Below the pieces are notes generated by a model. It had not been told where the DNA came from. It saw only the letters and a program-made list of their open reading frames with translations, and ran no database searches. From JAVJST01 sp965229715 (GTDB lineage Bacteria > Pseudomonadota > Alphaproteobacteria > Rhodospirillales > Casp-alpha2): 64,000 nt of DNA. Position numbers and translations under genes: made by a program. Location of the stretch: assembly GCA_965229715.1 (NCBI GenBank), contig CBDDJL010000002.1, forward strand, positions 2,418,001 to 2,482,000, written 5' to 3'. Below, in pieces: positions 1 through 9,350 of the stretch (positions are counted from its first letter, which is position 1; every line of letters starts with the position of its first letter).

Positions 1-2882
1 TCGTCCGAATGCGCGGCCGTCCGATCCATCTCGCTCCGCGCGGTTTCGCCGGTGGTCGAGATTTCGTTTGTCGTCGCTTCCGCGATCGCGCTGACTTCGC
101 GGCGCAGATTTTCAGCCGTATCGCTGACCTTGCCGACAGCGACATCGGCCGTCTCGGTAACCGAACGGCTGGCGGTGTCGGCGACGCCGGAGATTTCCGA
201 GCGTGCATGATCCGCTGTCCTGGCAATGCTATTGCTGACGGCATCCGCCGCACCGGCAACCTCGACCGAGCGATGCTTGAGAAGTTCGCCGACATCCTCG
301 ATACGCTCGGACGCAGCCAATCCGACTTCCGATAGCTCCGACGCGCGACGTGCCAGATTGCTGCTCGACTTGCCGATGCGTGCATCCGTTGTCGCAAGCC
401 GGTCCTCCAACTCGCCGGCGCGCTGCGCCATGACCTGGGATGCGGTATCGACCCGGTTGACGGTTTCATCGGCAACTTCGCCCAACCCGGCGCTTTGGCG
501 CAGCATCGCATCGTTGACGAGCGAAATCAGGCGTGCCGCTCTGTCGGTCTGCACCGTCATCTCGCGAGTCGATTCACGCAGCGAGTCGTCGACACGGCCG
601 ACGTCGTCGATCGCTCGTTCCGAGGCGGTCTCGATATTCTTTGTGCGCTGATCGAGCGCATCGGCCAGGGCGTGAACGCGCCCTGAAGCCTGATCCGAGG
701 AGTTCAGCAATTGGTTCAGCGCCGATGCCAGGCGGGTCTGCATGGTGTCCATGCTGAGGTCCGCGCGGGTTGCGGCATTTTCGAGATCGGTAACGCCGCG
801 ACCGATGGTCTCGGCGCCGTCGCGCGCCTTCGCACTCAACCGCTCGGTCAGGTTCTCCAGCGTCAGCCCCTCATGTTCGAGCTGTGAATGAACGCCGCCG
901 AGCGCGTCGGCGCTGTCCTTCGATGCCTGCTCGACGCGGCCGGCGCCGGCCTCGACCGCATGGCCGAGTTCATCAAGGCGCGTCGTCGCCCGCTGCGCCA
1001 GTTGTTCGACATCGCTCAATTGCCCGCGGAACGTCGATATCGACGTATCCGCACGGTCGGTCGTCGATTCCACCGCATCGGCTGAAAGCTTCAACTGGTT
1101 GATGACCTTCTGCACATTACTCGTGCCCTTTTCCGTCTCGTTCTCAAGCTGCTCGGTCTGGTGATGGAAATCCTGGTTGACGGCCGTCATGCGCTGTGCG
1201 GCGCGCTCGGTGGCGCCTTCCAGATCGTTCGAACGTTGCCGAAGGGTCTCGCCGACATCGGTCAGGCGCTGTTCGGTCAGATTGGCAATCCGGTCGATGT
1301 TCTGGGATTGACCGGACAGCGTATCGGCCGAGCGGCGAATACGGCCCTCGGCGACGCCCGATGTCTCGTCGAGCTGTTCGGAACGCTTCTGCAGAGCCTC
1401 CCCGACCCGCGCCATTTCACCGATGACGCGATCACTGACCGACGCCAGGCTTTCAGCACTGGTTTCCAGCGCCGTGGTCACGGATGTGACGCCGTCCTCG
1501 GCATTGGACGTGATGGTGTTGACCTCGTCGATCCGTTCGCGGAATTGTTCGCCGACCTCGCGAACCCGTTCGTTGGCGATCTGCGACGCGCTCTGCAGGT
1601 TGCGGGTGGTCCGTTCGAGATCGCCCGCGGTCTCGCGAACGGTCTGGCTGACCGTATCAGACGTGGTGCGCAGCGATGACGTTTGCCGGTCGAGCGAGCG
1701 CTCGATTTCCTCGGCGCGCATTTCCAGATGCTCCGCCGCATCCGACAGCACCGAACGCTGCTGTTCGAGCATGTCGCGCAATGTCTCGGCCTGACGTGCG
1801 GTCTGCTCGGAGCGCGCCGACATGTCTCGGGACTGACGGTCGAGGGCCTCGGATGCGGTATCCAGTTCCTGACTGGCGTTGCGTGTTGCCGTGGCGACCT
1901 TGTTGGCGCGCTCGTCGAGAAGTGCGCCCGACTGCTCGGCCTGGCGCAAACTTTCCTGAACGACGGTGGCGAAACGCTCGCCCCGTTCCTCGAAGACCTG
2001 TGTCGCGTGCTCGGTGCTCTGCGTCGCCTCGCGCGAGACATCGACCAGATCGTGACTGCGCGACCGCAAGGCTTCGCTGAGATCCTCGGCCCGCGCCGAT
2101 GCCCGGTCCGATGAACTGATCAGTTCCTGGGAACGCTCGTAGAGACTGTCGCCGACCTCGCGGGCCCGTTCGACGGCCCTGTCGGTGACCTCGCGCAAAT
2201 CGTCGGTCTGGCGTTTCAGCGCCTCGGATACCGCCCGGGCGCGCAAATCGGCATCGGCCGAAACCTGAGACAGCTCGACCGACCGCTGCTTGACCAGCCC
2301 GGCCATGTTCTCCGCCTGGCTGGCCGCCACATTCGATGCCCGCGTCAGTTCCTGGGCCTGACGCCGAAGCGAGTCGGTGATTTCGTGAAGTCGCGATTCC
2401 GCCCCGTCCGACGGATAGGTCAGTTGGCTGAGTTGCCAGCGCAGGGCCTCGGTTTCGTGGCGCAACGCGCGACCGCGCTCGAAAAAGGCGACGACCATCC
2501 ACAGTAGCGCGATCGGTGTGACCACGCCGGCAGCAACGCCGCCGATTTCATGGGCCAACAGAACGCCAAGGTTGCTCCAGCCCAGTTGCTGCTCGACGAC
2601 CATATAGGCAAGCATCAGCCAGGCGGCGCTCGCCGCCGCGCCGAACATCACCGGGATGTGGTAACGCAACAGGAATGGCGGCCGCCAGGGTTCGGGTTCG
2701 ATCGGCAGATCGAACGCAGCGGGCACGTTCTTCGCGCCGGTCCGCGCCGCACCTTCATCGTCGATGCCGGCGCCGCGCAGCGAACGGTCGAGAACGACCG
2801 CTTCGCGGTCGACTGCCGCGTCCTGCCCCTTGGATGCGGCGCCTTTGGAGCTGGCGCCGGATTTCGATCGCTTGTCAGCCAT
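1..2882 (-). CDS. Membrane-anchored giant coiled-coil protein with 25-residue repeats (3' end beyond window)
   Basis: The reading frame from the ATG at 2882 (MADKRSK) stays open to the window edge, giving at least 960 residues, so the C-terminus is missing. Residues 1-70 are polar and probably cytoplasmic. Two hydrophobic segments follow at about 76-96 and 113-134. From about residue 137 onward the protein is almost entirely coiled coil, rich in Ser/Thr/Arg/Glu/Ala, with no glycine or proline breaks. It is built from units of exactly 25 residues beginning L..R(S/T)..L, for example those starting LQKRSEQL, LSGQSQNI and LRQRSNDL. Two N-terminal membrane spans followed by a long coiled coil resembles the layout of the Caulobacter polarity factor TipN, but that is only an architectural analogy. 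A methyl-accepting chemotaxis protein is unlikely, because I see no HAMP domain or conserved signalling hairpin. Function unknown; probably a cell-envelope or polarity scaffold. Confidence 0.85.
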   Translation of the reverse strand, partial: MADKRSKSGASSKGAASKGQDAAVDREAVVLDRSLRGAGIDDEGAARTGAKNVPAAFDLPIEPEPWRPPFLLRYHIPVMFGAAASAAWLMLAYMVVEQQLGWSNLGVLLAHEIGGVAAGVVTPIALLWMVVAFFERGRALRHETEALRWQLSQLTYPSDGAESRLHEITDSLRRQAQELTRASNVAASQAENMAGLVKQRSVELSQVSADADLRARAVSEALKRQTDDLREVTDRAVERAREVGDSLYERSQELISSSDRASARAEDLSEALRSRSHDLVDVSREATQSTEHATQVFEERGERFATVVQESLRQAEQSGALLDERANKVATATRNASQELDTASEALDRQSRDMSARSEQTARQAETLRDMLEQQRSVLSDAAEHLEMRAEEIERSLDRQTSSLRTTSDTVSQTVRETAGDLERTTRNLQSASQIANERVREVGEQFRERIDEVNTITSNAEDGVTSVTTALETSAESLASVSDRVIGEMARVGEALQKRSEQLDETSGVAEGRIRRSADTLSGQSQNIDRIANLTEQRLTDVGETLRQRSNDLEGATERAAQRMTAVNQDFHHQTEQLENETEKGTSNVQKVINQLKLSADAVESTTDRADTSISTFRGQLSDVEQLAQRATTRLDELGHAVEAGAGRVEQASKDSADALGGVHSQLEHEGLTLENLTERLSAKARDGAETIGRGVTDLENAATRADLSMDTMQTRLASALNQLLNSSDQASGRVHALADALDQRTKNIETASERAIDDVGRVDDSLRESTREMTVQTDRAARLISLVNDAMLRQSAGLGEVADETVNRVDTASQVMAQRAGELEDRLATTDARIGKSSSNLARRASELSEVGLAASERIEDVGELLKHRSVEVAGAADAVSNSIARTADHARSEISGVADTASRSVTETADVAVGKVSDTAENLRREVSAIAEATTNEISTTGETARSEMDRTAAHSD

Positions 2883-3030
2883 GGTCAACCCTCTGCCGAA
2901 ACGGGACGACGCGCCGGCCACGAAGACCCGACGTCATCGTCCGAATCATACACAGGCCCGCCCCGGATCGGAAGACCTGAGGATAAATATTGCGCTCTAA
3001 TCTGTGGATAACCACTAGATGTGGGTTCGG

Positions 3031-6000
3031 CTACGCCTTGGACCGCTCCAGAATCGCTTCGGCGATTCGTGTTGCCGATCCGCCGTCGCCGGTATCGCCG
3101 AACACGATGGAACGCGCCCGCGCACGCGGCTCGGACATGGCGTCGGGGTTCGCCATCGCCTGTGCGAGCGCATCGCCAAGCGCCGCCGGCTCGTGCACCG
3201 CGCTCGCCGCCTGTTCGATCGCGGCCACAACGGTTTCGTTCAATGCATGCGCGCCCTTGTGACGCTTGCCGGTCACGATCAGCGGCCGGTCGAGGGCGAG
3301 ATAGAGCGCCGCCTTGTCGCCGGGGTCGGTGATCATCGCATCCGCGGCAGCGGCCATTTCGGCCGGACTGGCGTCGGGGCGATCGAGCAACACGATGCGA
3401 TCGTTGCCGCCCGCCATGCGGCGCCAGTTTTCCATCCAGAGCGGCTGCCCCTGAAGCGTGTCGGGATGCGGCAGGATCGCGATGTCGGTATCGTCCGGCA
3501 GTGCCGAGATCGCCGACGAAAAAAAGTCGCCAAGCTGCGCGGCGGCAGATGTAGCCGCCGCATGGGGCGCGAACAGGACATAGCGCCGGTTCGGCATCAG
3601 TGGGCTCGGTCGCGACCTTGCCCGGTCACGGAACAGGACATCGCTGATCGGCGTTCCCGTAACGGCGATCCGGTGCCGGTCGTGGCCGCCCTCGATCAAG
3701 GCATCCCGGTCGCCGTCGTTGAGCGCGCAAACCATATCGGCGGTGACCGCAGCGGCCAGTCCCGCAGTATCGCGCGCCGCCGCGGCGCACAGGTGAATGC
3801 ACGTTTCGTCCAATACCATTGACCGGATATCGTCGGCCCCTGCGCCACAGGTCACACCGAGCGCCGGAGCGAACTCGGCAATCTGGCGCGCATCGCCGCT
3901 GAGCAAGGGCCAACACGCATCGCCCAGCGCGTGAAAAACCGGCCGGAAGGCATTGAAATCGCCGGGCGCGCTGAGGTGAAACAGCACCCTGGGCAAGCGG
4001 TCGAGATCGCGCCCGCGGCACAACGCTGCCGCTTCCGCGCTCAGGATCGCCGCCTCGATCAGCCGATCCGCCGGGTCGATCCGGCTTGCGTCGCCGAAAC
4101 ACCGCGCCGCCTCGTCGAAGTGACCGAGGCTTTCGCAGGCGAGTCCGAGATAATAGAGCGGCCGGGCATTCTCGGGATCGATCTCGGTCGCTACCCGCAG
4201 ACACCGCACAGCCTCGTTGAAAGCGCCGGAACGGCGCAGCGCAATGCCCAGCAACAACCGCGACTCGCCGTCGTCCGGCGCAATACGAACGGCGCGCCGA
4301 AATGCATGGACGGCCTCCGGTTCATTACCGGCGAGAAACAGCGCCTTGCCGAGCTGGCGCAGGGTCGGCACATCGTCCGGACGGCTGTCGATGGAATGCC
4401 GCAGCAGGTCCACCGCCTTGTCGAAACGCCCGCGCAACGCCATCAATTCACCCATCTGCGCATTGACGGCGGGGTCGTCCGGCGCAATCGCAGCGGCGCG
4501 CTGTAGGTATTTCTCGGCCGCTTCCATGTCGCCGGCCGTTTTTGCCTCGGCAACCCGCCGCTTGATGCGGATCAAACTGTGCGAAGGATCGCTGCCCTCA
4601 GGTCCGCCATCGTCGTCAGGCGGCGCGCTCTGGCGCGTGCGATCGACGCTCTCCGGGACCGTCACCGCGGCGTCGGCTTCCGCATCGTGAAGACCTGCGG
4701 CCGCTCGCATGCGGGCATCGGCATCGTCGCGCGATCCGCGGCCGGTAGTCTCGTCGACCAGCCGCAACAGATCCATCTTGCCGAGCCAAGCGACCGAGAA
4801 AGCCAGTGCATCGGCATTCCGCCCCGGCATCTTGCGTTCCAGTCCGGCCGTACTGAGCCCGCCGGTATCGGCGACAATGGCGAGGATCGTCTCGAGATCA
4901 TCCATCGGCAAAAGCCGGCCCCTGGCGAAACTGTTCATACTGTGGCGCAACCGCTGGTCGATGGCGGCGCGGTCGTTATGCTCACCCCCCTTCAGGAATG
5001 TCTCCTCCGAAACCGTGTCGCTCGGATATGCCGCGAACATGGCAAACGGGTCGGGCCGCGTTGGCACCATGGTCGGCTGATCATCCCGAGTCGATGCCTG
5101 GGCGCGGCGGCGACGCTCATCGAGCTCGGCCCAGAGATCCTGATAGGCCGATACGATATGTCGCCAGTCATAGACCTCGCGCGCGCGGCGGCGGCCGGCC
5201 TGGCCGAGTTTGGCGCGTTTTTCCGGTTCCGTGATAAGCAGCGATAACGCATCGATGCACGCGGCCGTGTCGACGGCAATCGCCTGACTGACCTCACCGC
5301 AATAACGGTCGTACGTCTTTGGACTCGGCGTACCGGCGAAATCGTGATCGGCATCGAGGGCCAAGTCGCCGCCACGCCCGGAACCCGGCATCCAGGACGG
5401 CACGAGAAAACCGTCGACCCCGTCACGCACGGTTTCCCGATAGCCATCCCAATCGCTGACGATGACCGGCAAGCCGGCGGCCATGGCTTCGATGGGCGTG
5501 AGGCCGAAGGTCTCCTGAATGTTATCGGAGAGCGAGATGAAGATATCAGCGGCATGCCAGATTCGTTGACGAACGTCACGGTCGCGGCCGTCGAGGAAAA
5601 CCATGCGGACGGACGGACAAAACTGTCTGGCGCTCTCACGGAACTCGCGTTCGATGGCGTCGTTGGCGAACCAACCGGCCATGATCAGATGAACGCGCCG
5701 TCCGGTACGATGCGCCGCTTCCTCGGCAGCAAGATACATCGGCAGCGGATGGGCTTTGGCATGAAAGCTCAGGCGGCCGAGAAACAGCAGCGCGACGTCG
5801 CTCTCGCCGATACCGATGCCGCGGCGCAGGTGCGCACGCTCGGCTTCGGAACGCCTACTGTCGGAAAACCGCTCGCAATCGACACCGAGCGGGATGACCG
5901 GCATTTCGGCGGCAAACGACGGCTTCGCGCCAAAGCGCTCCTCGAGGTACGCAAACTCCGCATCGATGACGTGCCGAATTGCGGAACGCGATGCCTCCGA

Positions 6001-6435
6001 CGTGCAGATCAGCGCGTCCCATGGGTTGACCGGTGCGCGCGCCATCGCGGCGAGGCCGTCCATGACATTGGGCGACGCGACGGTGTGATTGACGCCGCAA
6101 ATCCCGAACGTGGCGCTCTGCGATAGCTGACGCCGGCGCCAGGCCAGATCGGCGTAGTCGGGACCCGGCATCATCAGCATCGCCGGCACGTCCGGATCGC
6201 CGTACTCGGCCGGCGAAACTCGGCGGCACTTGCGCCCGGGATCGCCCAGCGCCTTCACCCGACCGGTAAAATCGAGAAAGTGATCGGCCGATCGGGTTTC
6301 TGCGTAGAAGGTCTCGGCGCCGCTGTGACGGATAAAACCGGTCAGGAACCCCTCGCCCGCGGCATGCCGGCCCATCAACCGTTCGCGGTCGGTGTTCACA
6401 CTGTCCGGATGATGAAAGATGACCGCGTTCTGCAA
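3031..6435 (-). CDS. GT4 glycosyltransferase-TPR-glycosyltransferase-like fusion protein
   Basis: About 1,134 residues. The N-terminal half is a GT-B family 4 glycosyltransferase: the nucleotide-sugar site has the E-x7-E pattern in ETFGLTPIEAMAAGLPVIVS, followed by a GFLVP loop. A linker of about 130 residues leads to at least five TPR units (for example DPAVNAQMGELMALRGRFDKA). The last ~330 residues look like a second GT-B or glycerophosphotransferase-like domain (VTGTPISDVLF, ILPHPDT, DAMITDPGDKAALY). I place the start at the TTG at 6435, preceded by GGGAG and in front of the natural N-terminus LQNAVIFHHPD. An ATG at 6525 in the same frame would overlap the upstream SDR by 59 bp. It probably glycosylates a surface polymer or protein; the acceptor cannot be read from sequence. 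It is downstream of, and probably cotranscribed with, the SDR. Confidence 0.85.
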   Translation of the reverse strand: MQNAVIFHHPDSVNTDRERLMGRHAAGEGFLTGFIRHSGAETFYAETRSADHFLDFTGRVKALGDPGRKCRRVSPAEYGDPDVPAMLMMPGPDYADLAWRRRQLSQSATFGICGVNHTVASPNVMDGLAAMARAPVNPWDALICTSEASRSAIRHVIDAEFAYLEERFGAKPSFAAEMPVIPLGVDCERFSDSRRSEAERAHLRRGIGIGESDVALLFLGRLSFHAKAHPLPMYLAAEEAAHRTGRRVHLIMAGWFANDAIEREFRESARQFCPSVRMVFLDGRDRDVRQRIWHAADIFISLSDNIQETFGLTPIEAMAAGLPVIVSDWDGYRETVRDGVDGFLVPSWMPGSGRGGDLALDADHDFAGTPSPKTYDRYCGEVSQAIAVDTAACIDALSLLITEPEKRAKLGQAGRRRAREVYDWRHIVSAYQDLWAELDERRRRAQASTRDDQPTMVPTRPDPFAMFAAYPSDTVSEETFLKGGEHNDRAAIDQRLRHSMNSFARGRLLPMDDLETILAIVADTGGLSTAGLERKMPGRNADALAFSVAWLGKMDLLRLVDETTGRGSRDDADARMRAAAGLHDAEADAAVTVPESVDRTRQSAPPDDDGGPEGSDPSHSLIRIKRRVAEAKTAGDMEAAEKYLQRAAAIAPDDPAVNAQMGELMALRGRFDKAVDLLRHSIDSRPDDVPTLRQLGKALFLAGNEPEAVHAFRRAVRIAPDDGESRLLLGIALRRSGAFNEAVRCLRVATEIDPENARPLYYLGLACESLGHFDEAARCFGDASRIDPADRLIEAAILSAEAAALCRGRDLDRLPRVLFHLSAPGDFNAFRPVFHALGDACWPLLSGDARQIAEFAPALGVTCGAGADDIRSMVLDETCIHLCAAAARDTAGLAAAVTADMVCALNDGDRDALIEGGHDRHRIAVTGTPISDVLFRDRARSRPSPLMPNRRYVLFAPHAAATSAAAQLGDFFSSAISALPDDTDIAILPHPDTLQGQPLWMENWRRMAGGNDRIVLLDRPDASPAEMAAAADAMITDPGDKAALYLALDRPLIVTGKRHKGAHALNETVVAAIEQAASAVHEPAALGDALAQAMANPDAMSEPRARARSIVFGDTGDGGSATRIAEAILERSKA

Positions 6436-6466
6436 ACCGCTCGCTCCCGATACCGTACCCGCTGCG

Positions 6467-7207
6467 TCAGTAGAGGTGCTGGCCGCCGGTAACCCAGATT
6501 TCGGTTCCCGTGACATAGGCGGCATCGTCGGAACACAGATAGAAGATGGTGCCGACCACGTCGCCGGGCGCGCCCATGCGGTCGAGCGGGATGCGCGGGA
6601 TCAGCGCTTCGTACTCCGGACCGATCATTTCCGTTTCGATCTCGCCCGGCGCAATGGCATTGACGCGGATGTCGAGCGCCGCCATCTCGTTGGCGAGTTC
6701 CCGGGTCAGCGCCGACAGCGCCGCTTTAGAGATCGAATACGCGGAACCGGCGAACGGATGGATACGGTGTCCGGCAATCGATGTTATGTTGACGATGGAG
6801 CCCTTGCCGCGATGCAGGGCCGAAGCAAAGCCGCGTGACAACCTGAGTGCGGCATAGAAATTGATCTCGAAGACCTCCTGCCAGGCATCGAGATCGCCAT
6901 TCAGACACCCCAGCCGTTCGCGGAACGGCGTCTTCGGAGACAAGCCGGCATTGTTGACCAGCGCGTGCAACGGTTGATCGCCGAGCACCTCGTTGGCCTC
7001 GTCGATGAACGCCTGAACGCTGTCGGGCCGTGACAGATCGGTCGGGATGTGACACGTCCAGTTCGGATCGCGCTTACAGGCTTCCGGCGTATCGTCGCGC
7101 GAACACGTAATGATCTGCCATCCCCGGTCGAGAAAACACTTGGCGGCGTGATGGCCGATCCCCCGGCTTGCCCCCGTTATCACGATGTTCTTGCGCTGCT
7201 CGGTCAT
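6467..7207 (-). CDS. SDR family NAD(P)-dependent oxidoreductase
   Basis: A 246-residue classical short-chain dehydrogenase. It has the cofactor motif TGASRGIG near residue 11, NNAG near residue 88, the catalytic Ser in ITSIAG and the catalytic pair YSISK, and ends in the usual VTGGQHLY region. Length is typical for the family. The protein should be a cytoplasmic Rossmann-fold tetramer that oxidises or reduces an alcohol/ketone; the substrate is not predictable. Its stop lies about 30 bp upstream of the TTG start proposed for the glycosyltransferase, so the two may form an operon and the SDR may act on a sugar or sugar-nucleotide, which is inference. Confidence 0.92.
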   Translation of the reverse strand: MTEQRKNIVITGASRGIGHHAAKCFLDRGWQIITCSRDDTPEACKRDPNWTCHIPTDLSRPDSVQAFIDEANEVLGDQPLHALVNNAGLSPKTPFRERLGCLNGDLDAWQEVFEINFYAALRLSRGFASALHRGKGSIVNITSIAGHRIHPFAGSAYSISKAALSALTRELANEMAALDIRVNAIAPGEIETEMIGPEYEALIPRIPLDRMGAPGDVVGTIFYLCSDDAAYVTGTEIWVTGGQHLY

Positions 7208-7311
7208 GTCCGAAGCCTAAGGCATCGCATGAGGCTGTTCCAGCGGATTGGCGACCGTCGCAGGGGGCCGCCGGACTGGACCCGCTGCCGCGCCATCACT
7301 AGTCTCCGGCC

Positions 7312-7920
7312 ATGTGCTCACGCTACGAACTGAACAGCAATGCAGCTGACCTGATGCGGCAACTCGACCTGCCCGAACCGCCGCCGATGCCCAACGCGGG
7401 CGAGCTCCGCCCGACCGACCGGGTTCTTGCCGTCGACACCGCCCGCAATGCATCGCTTCGCGCCTGGGGCATTCCCGCACCCTGGGACGGCAAGCCGATA
7501 TTCAACGCCCGGTCGGAAACGTTGAGAGAGAAGCCGACGTTCAGCCCCTACCTCAAAAATCGGTTCGTCCTCCCGGCCAGCGCTTACTTCGAGTGGCGCA
7601 AGGACGGTGCGAAGAAAACCAAGATGCGCATTCGCCCGTCCGAAGACGCTTCTGTGCCGTTCTGTTTCGCGGCATTGGGCGATGCGGCGCACGTAACGAT
7701 CGTGACATGCACGGCCACGGCCTCGATCGCCGACATCCACGCTCGCATGCCGGTGTTGCTGGATGGCGACGGAATCGCGCGGTGGCTCGATCCGCATCTC
7801 GACCTGAACGACGTCGCGGCGCTGCTACGGCCGCTCGATCTCGGCAACCTGACCGCCGCGCCCGCCGAAACGGAAACCGCCCCTCGACGACCACCGGACC
7901 AGCCCGACCTGTTCGCCTAA
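7312..7920 (+). CDS. SRAP (YedK/HMCES) family abasic-site processing protein
   Basis: 202 residues. Cys2 directly after the initiator Met is the catalytic nucleophile that forms a thiazolidine crosslink with abasic sites in single-stranded DNA. The other family hallmarks are present: FNARSET near residue 63, the EW pair in SAYFEWRKDG, and the late catalytic His in IHARMPVLL. The C-terminal ~30 residues are a charged, proline-rich tail. The family protects replication forks and is often linked to the SOS response in bacteria; I see no clear LexA site upstream. The gene stands alone, divergent from the SDR across a gap of about 100 bp. Confidence 0.93.
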   Translation: MCSRYELNSNAADLMRQLDLPEPPPMPNAGELRPTDRVLAVDTARNASLRAWGIPAPWDGKPIFNARSETLREKPTFSPYLKNRFVLPASAYFEWRKDGAKKTKMRIRPSEDASVPFCFAALGDAAHVTIVTCTATASIADIHARMPVLLDGDGIARWLDPHLDLNDVAALLRPLDLGNLTAAPAETETAPRRPPDQPDLFA

Positions 7921-8015
7921 TCTCGCGCCGGTTTCGCAACACCACGCTTGCGGCGGCCAACAGGAAGCTATAAGCGTCCGTTTCAAGGGGACGAACACCG
8001 ATACGGTGGCGATCG

Positions 8016-9350
8016 ATGAAAACCGAAAACGACAACGCAACCGCCGACGGGACGGAAACGACCGGCGAGTCCCTGTTCTCCACGACCGTCGCCTTGTGGT
8101 CGTTGTTCATCAGCATCGCCGCAGGCATGCTCAGCATGGGTCTGCTCGGTCCGCTCTTGGCGATCCGCGCCGGTATCGACGGGTTCTCGACGGAAACGAC
8201 CGGTCTCATCATGACCGGCTACTTCGCGGGTTTCCTCGTCAGTTCCCAGCTGACACCGAAACTGGTTGCCCGTGTCGGCCACGTCCGGGTCTTCGCCGCG
8301 CTGGCATCGCTGGCATCCATTTCGCCGCTGGTTCACGCCCTGATCGTCGATCCTTACGTCTGGTTCGCCGGCCGTGTCGTGACCGGGTTTTCCTATGCCG
8401 GCATCTATATCGTCGCCGAGAGCTGGCTGAACGCGCGCGCATCGAACAGAAACCGCGGCAAGCTCCTGTCGATTTACATGGTCATCATGGTCGGCGCCAT
8501 GGCCGGCGGGCCGCTATTGCTGAACCTGTCGCATCCGCTGGCGATGGATCTGTTCATTCTGGCATCGATCCTGGTTTCGGTTTCCCTGATCCCGATCCTG
8601 CTCGCCGCCACGCCCGTACCGGCCTACGAGGAGCCTGAAAAACTCAGCGTCCTGAAGCTCTATACCCTGGCGCCGCTCGGGGTCGTCGGCATGCTGATCG
8701 TCGGCCTGACCAACGGCGGCATGATCAGCATGATTGCCGTGTTCGGCGATGACATGGGCATGTCCGTCGCCCAGATTTCCCTACTCACGTTCGCCGCCCT
8801 GCTTGGCACCGTCGTCACGCAATGGCCGATCGGCTGGCTGTCGGACCGGTTCGACCGGCGCTGGGTGCTGACCGCCGTCACCTTTGCCGCCGCCGGCGTG
8901 GCCGCCATCGGTTTCTTCGGCATCACCCTCTCATTCCTGGCGTTGTGCGCCGTAGCCGCGCTGCTCGGCGGACTGGTGTTTCCGATGTACAGCCTGTGTC
9001 TGGCGCATACCAACGACCGGCTGACGACCAAGCAGATGATGGCCGCCAGCGGCACCATGGTCATGCTTTCGGGGATCGGTGCGATCGGCGGGCCGTATTC
9101 GGCCTCTTGGCTGATGTCGCAGATCGGCCCGCGCGGATTTTTTCTCTATTTCGTTATCCTGCAAGGCGGGCTCGGCGCCTATGCACTCTGGCGTATGACA
9201 CGGCGAGCGCCGATCCCCATCGAGGATCAGGAACAGACCATCGGTTACGGCCAGACGGTCGCCGTCACGCCGGTTTTTTCGACGGAGTCGTACATGGAAA
9301 TGGCGTCGCCGGGCGAGAGCGAAGATACGCCGGCAACGTCATCCCCTTAA
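8016..9350 (+). CDS. MFS transporter, YcaD-like
   Basis: 444 residues with 12 predicted membrane helices and short loops. The A-like motif GWLSDRFDRRWVL between helices 8 and 9 and SYAGIYIVAESWLNARAS in the N-terminal half match the YcaD-like branch of the major facilitator superfamily. The C-terminal ~50 residues are a polar tail. It should be an inner-membrane secondary transporter of a small solute; the substrate is not known for this branch. The stop codon TAA overlaps the stop of the convergent universal stress gene in a shared TTAA at 9347-9350. Confidence 0.93.
   Translation: MKTENDNATADGTETTGESLFSTTVALWSLFISIAAGMLSMGLLGPLLAIRAGIDGFSTETTGLIMTGYFAGFLVSSQLTPKLVARVGHVRVFAALASLASISPLVHALIVDPYVWFAGRVVTGFSYAGIYIVAESWLNARASNRNRGKLLSIYMVIMVGAMAGGPLLLNLSHPLAMDLFILASILVSVSLIPILLAATPVPAYEEPEKLSVLKLYTLAPLGVVGMLIVGLTNGGMISMIAVFGDDMGMSVAQISLLTFAALLGTVVTQWPIGWLSDRFDRRWVLTAVTFAAAGVAAIGFFGITLSFLALCAVAALLGGLVFPMYSLCLAHTNDRLTTKQMMAASGTMVMLSGIGAIGGPYSASWLMSQIGPRGFFLYFVILQGGLGAYALWRMTRRAPIPIEDQEQTIGYGQTVAVTPVFSTESYMEMASPGESEDTPATSSP

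Noticed and set aside
9..2114. Several plus-strand frames of 60-170 residues
   Set aside because: All lie opposite the long coiled-coil gene and have no family resemblance; they are antisense shadows.
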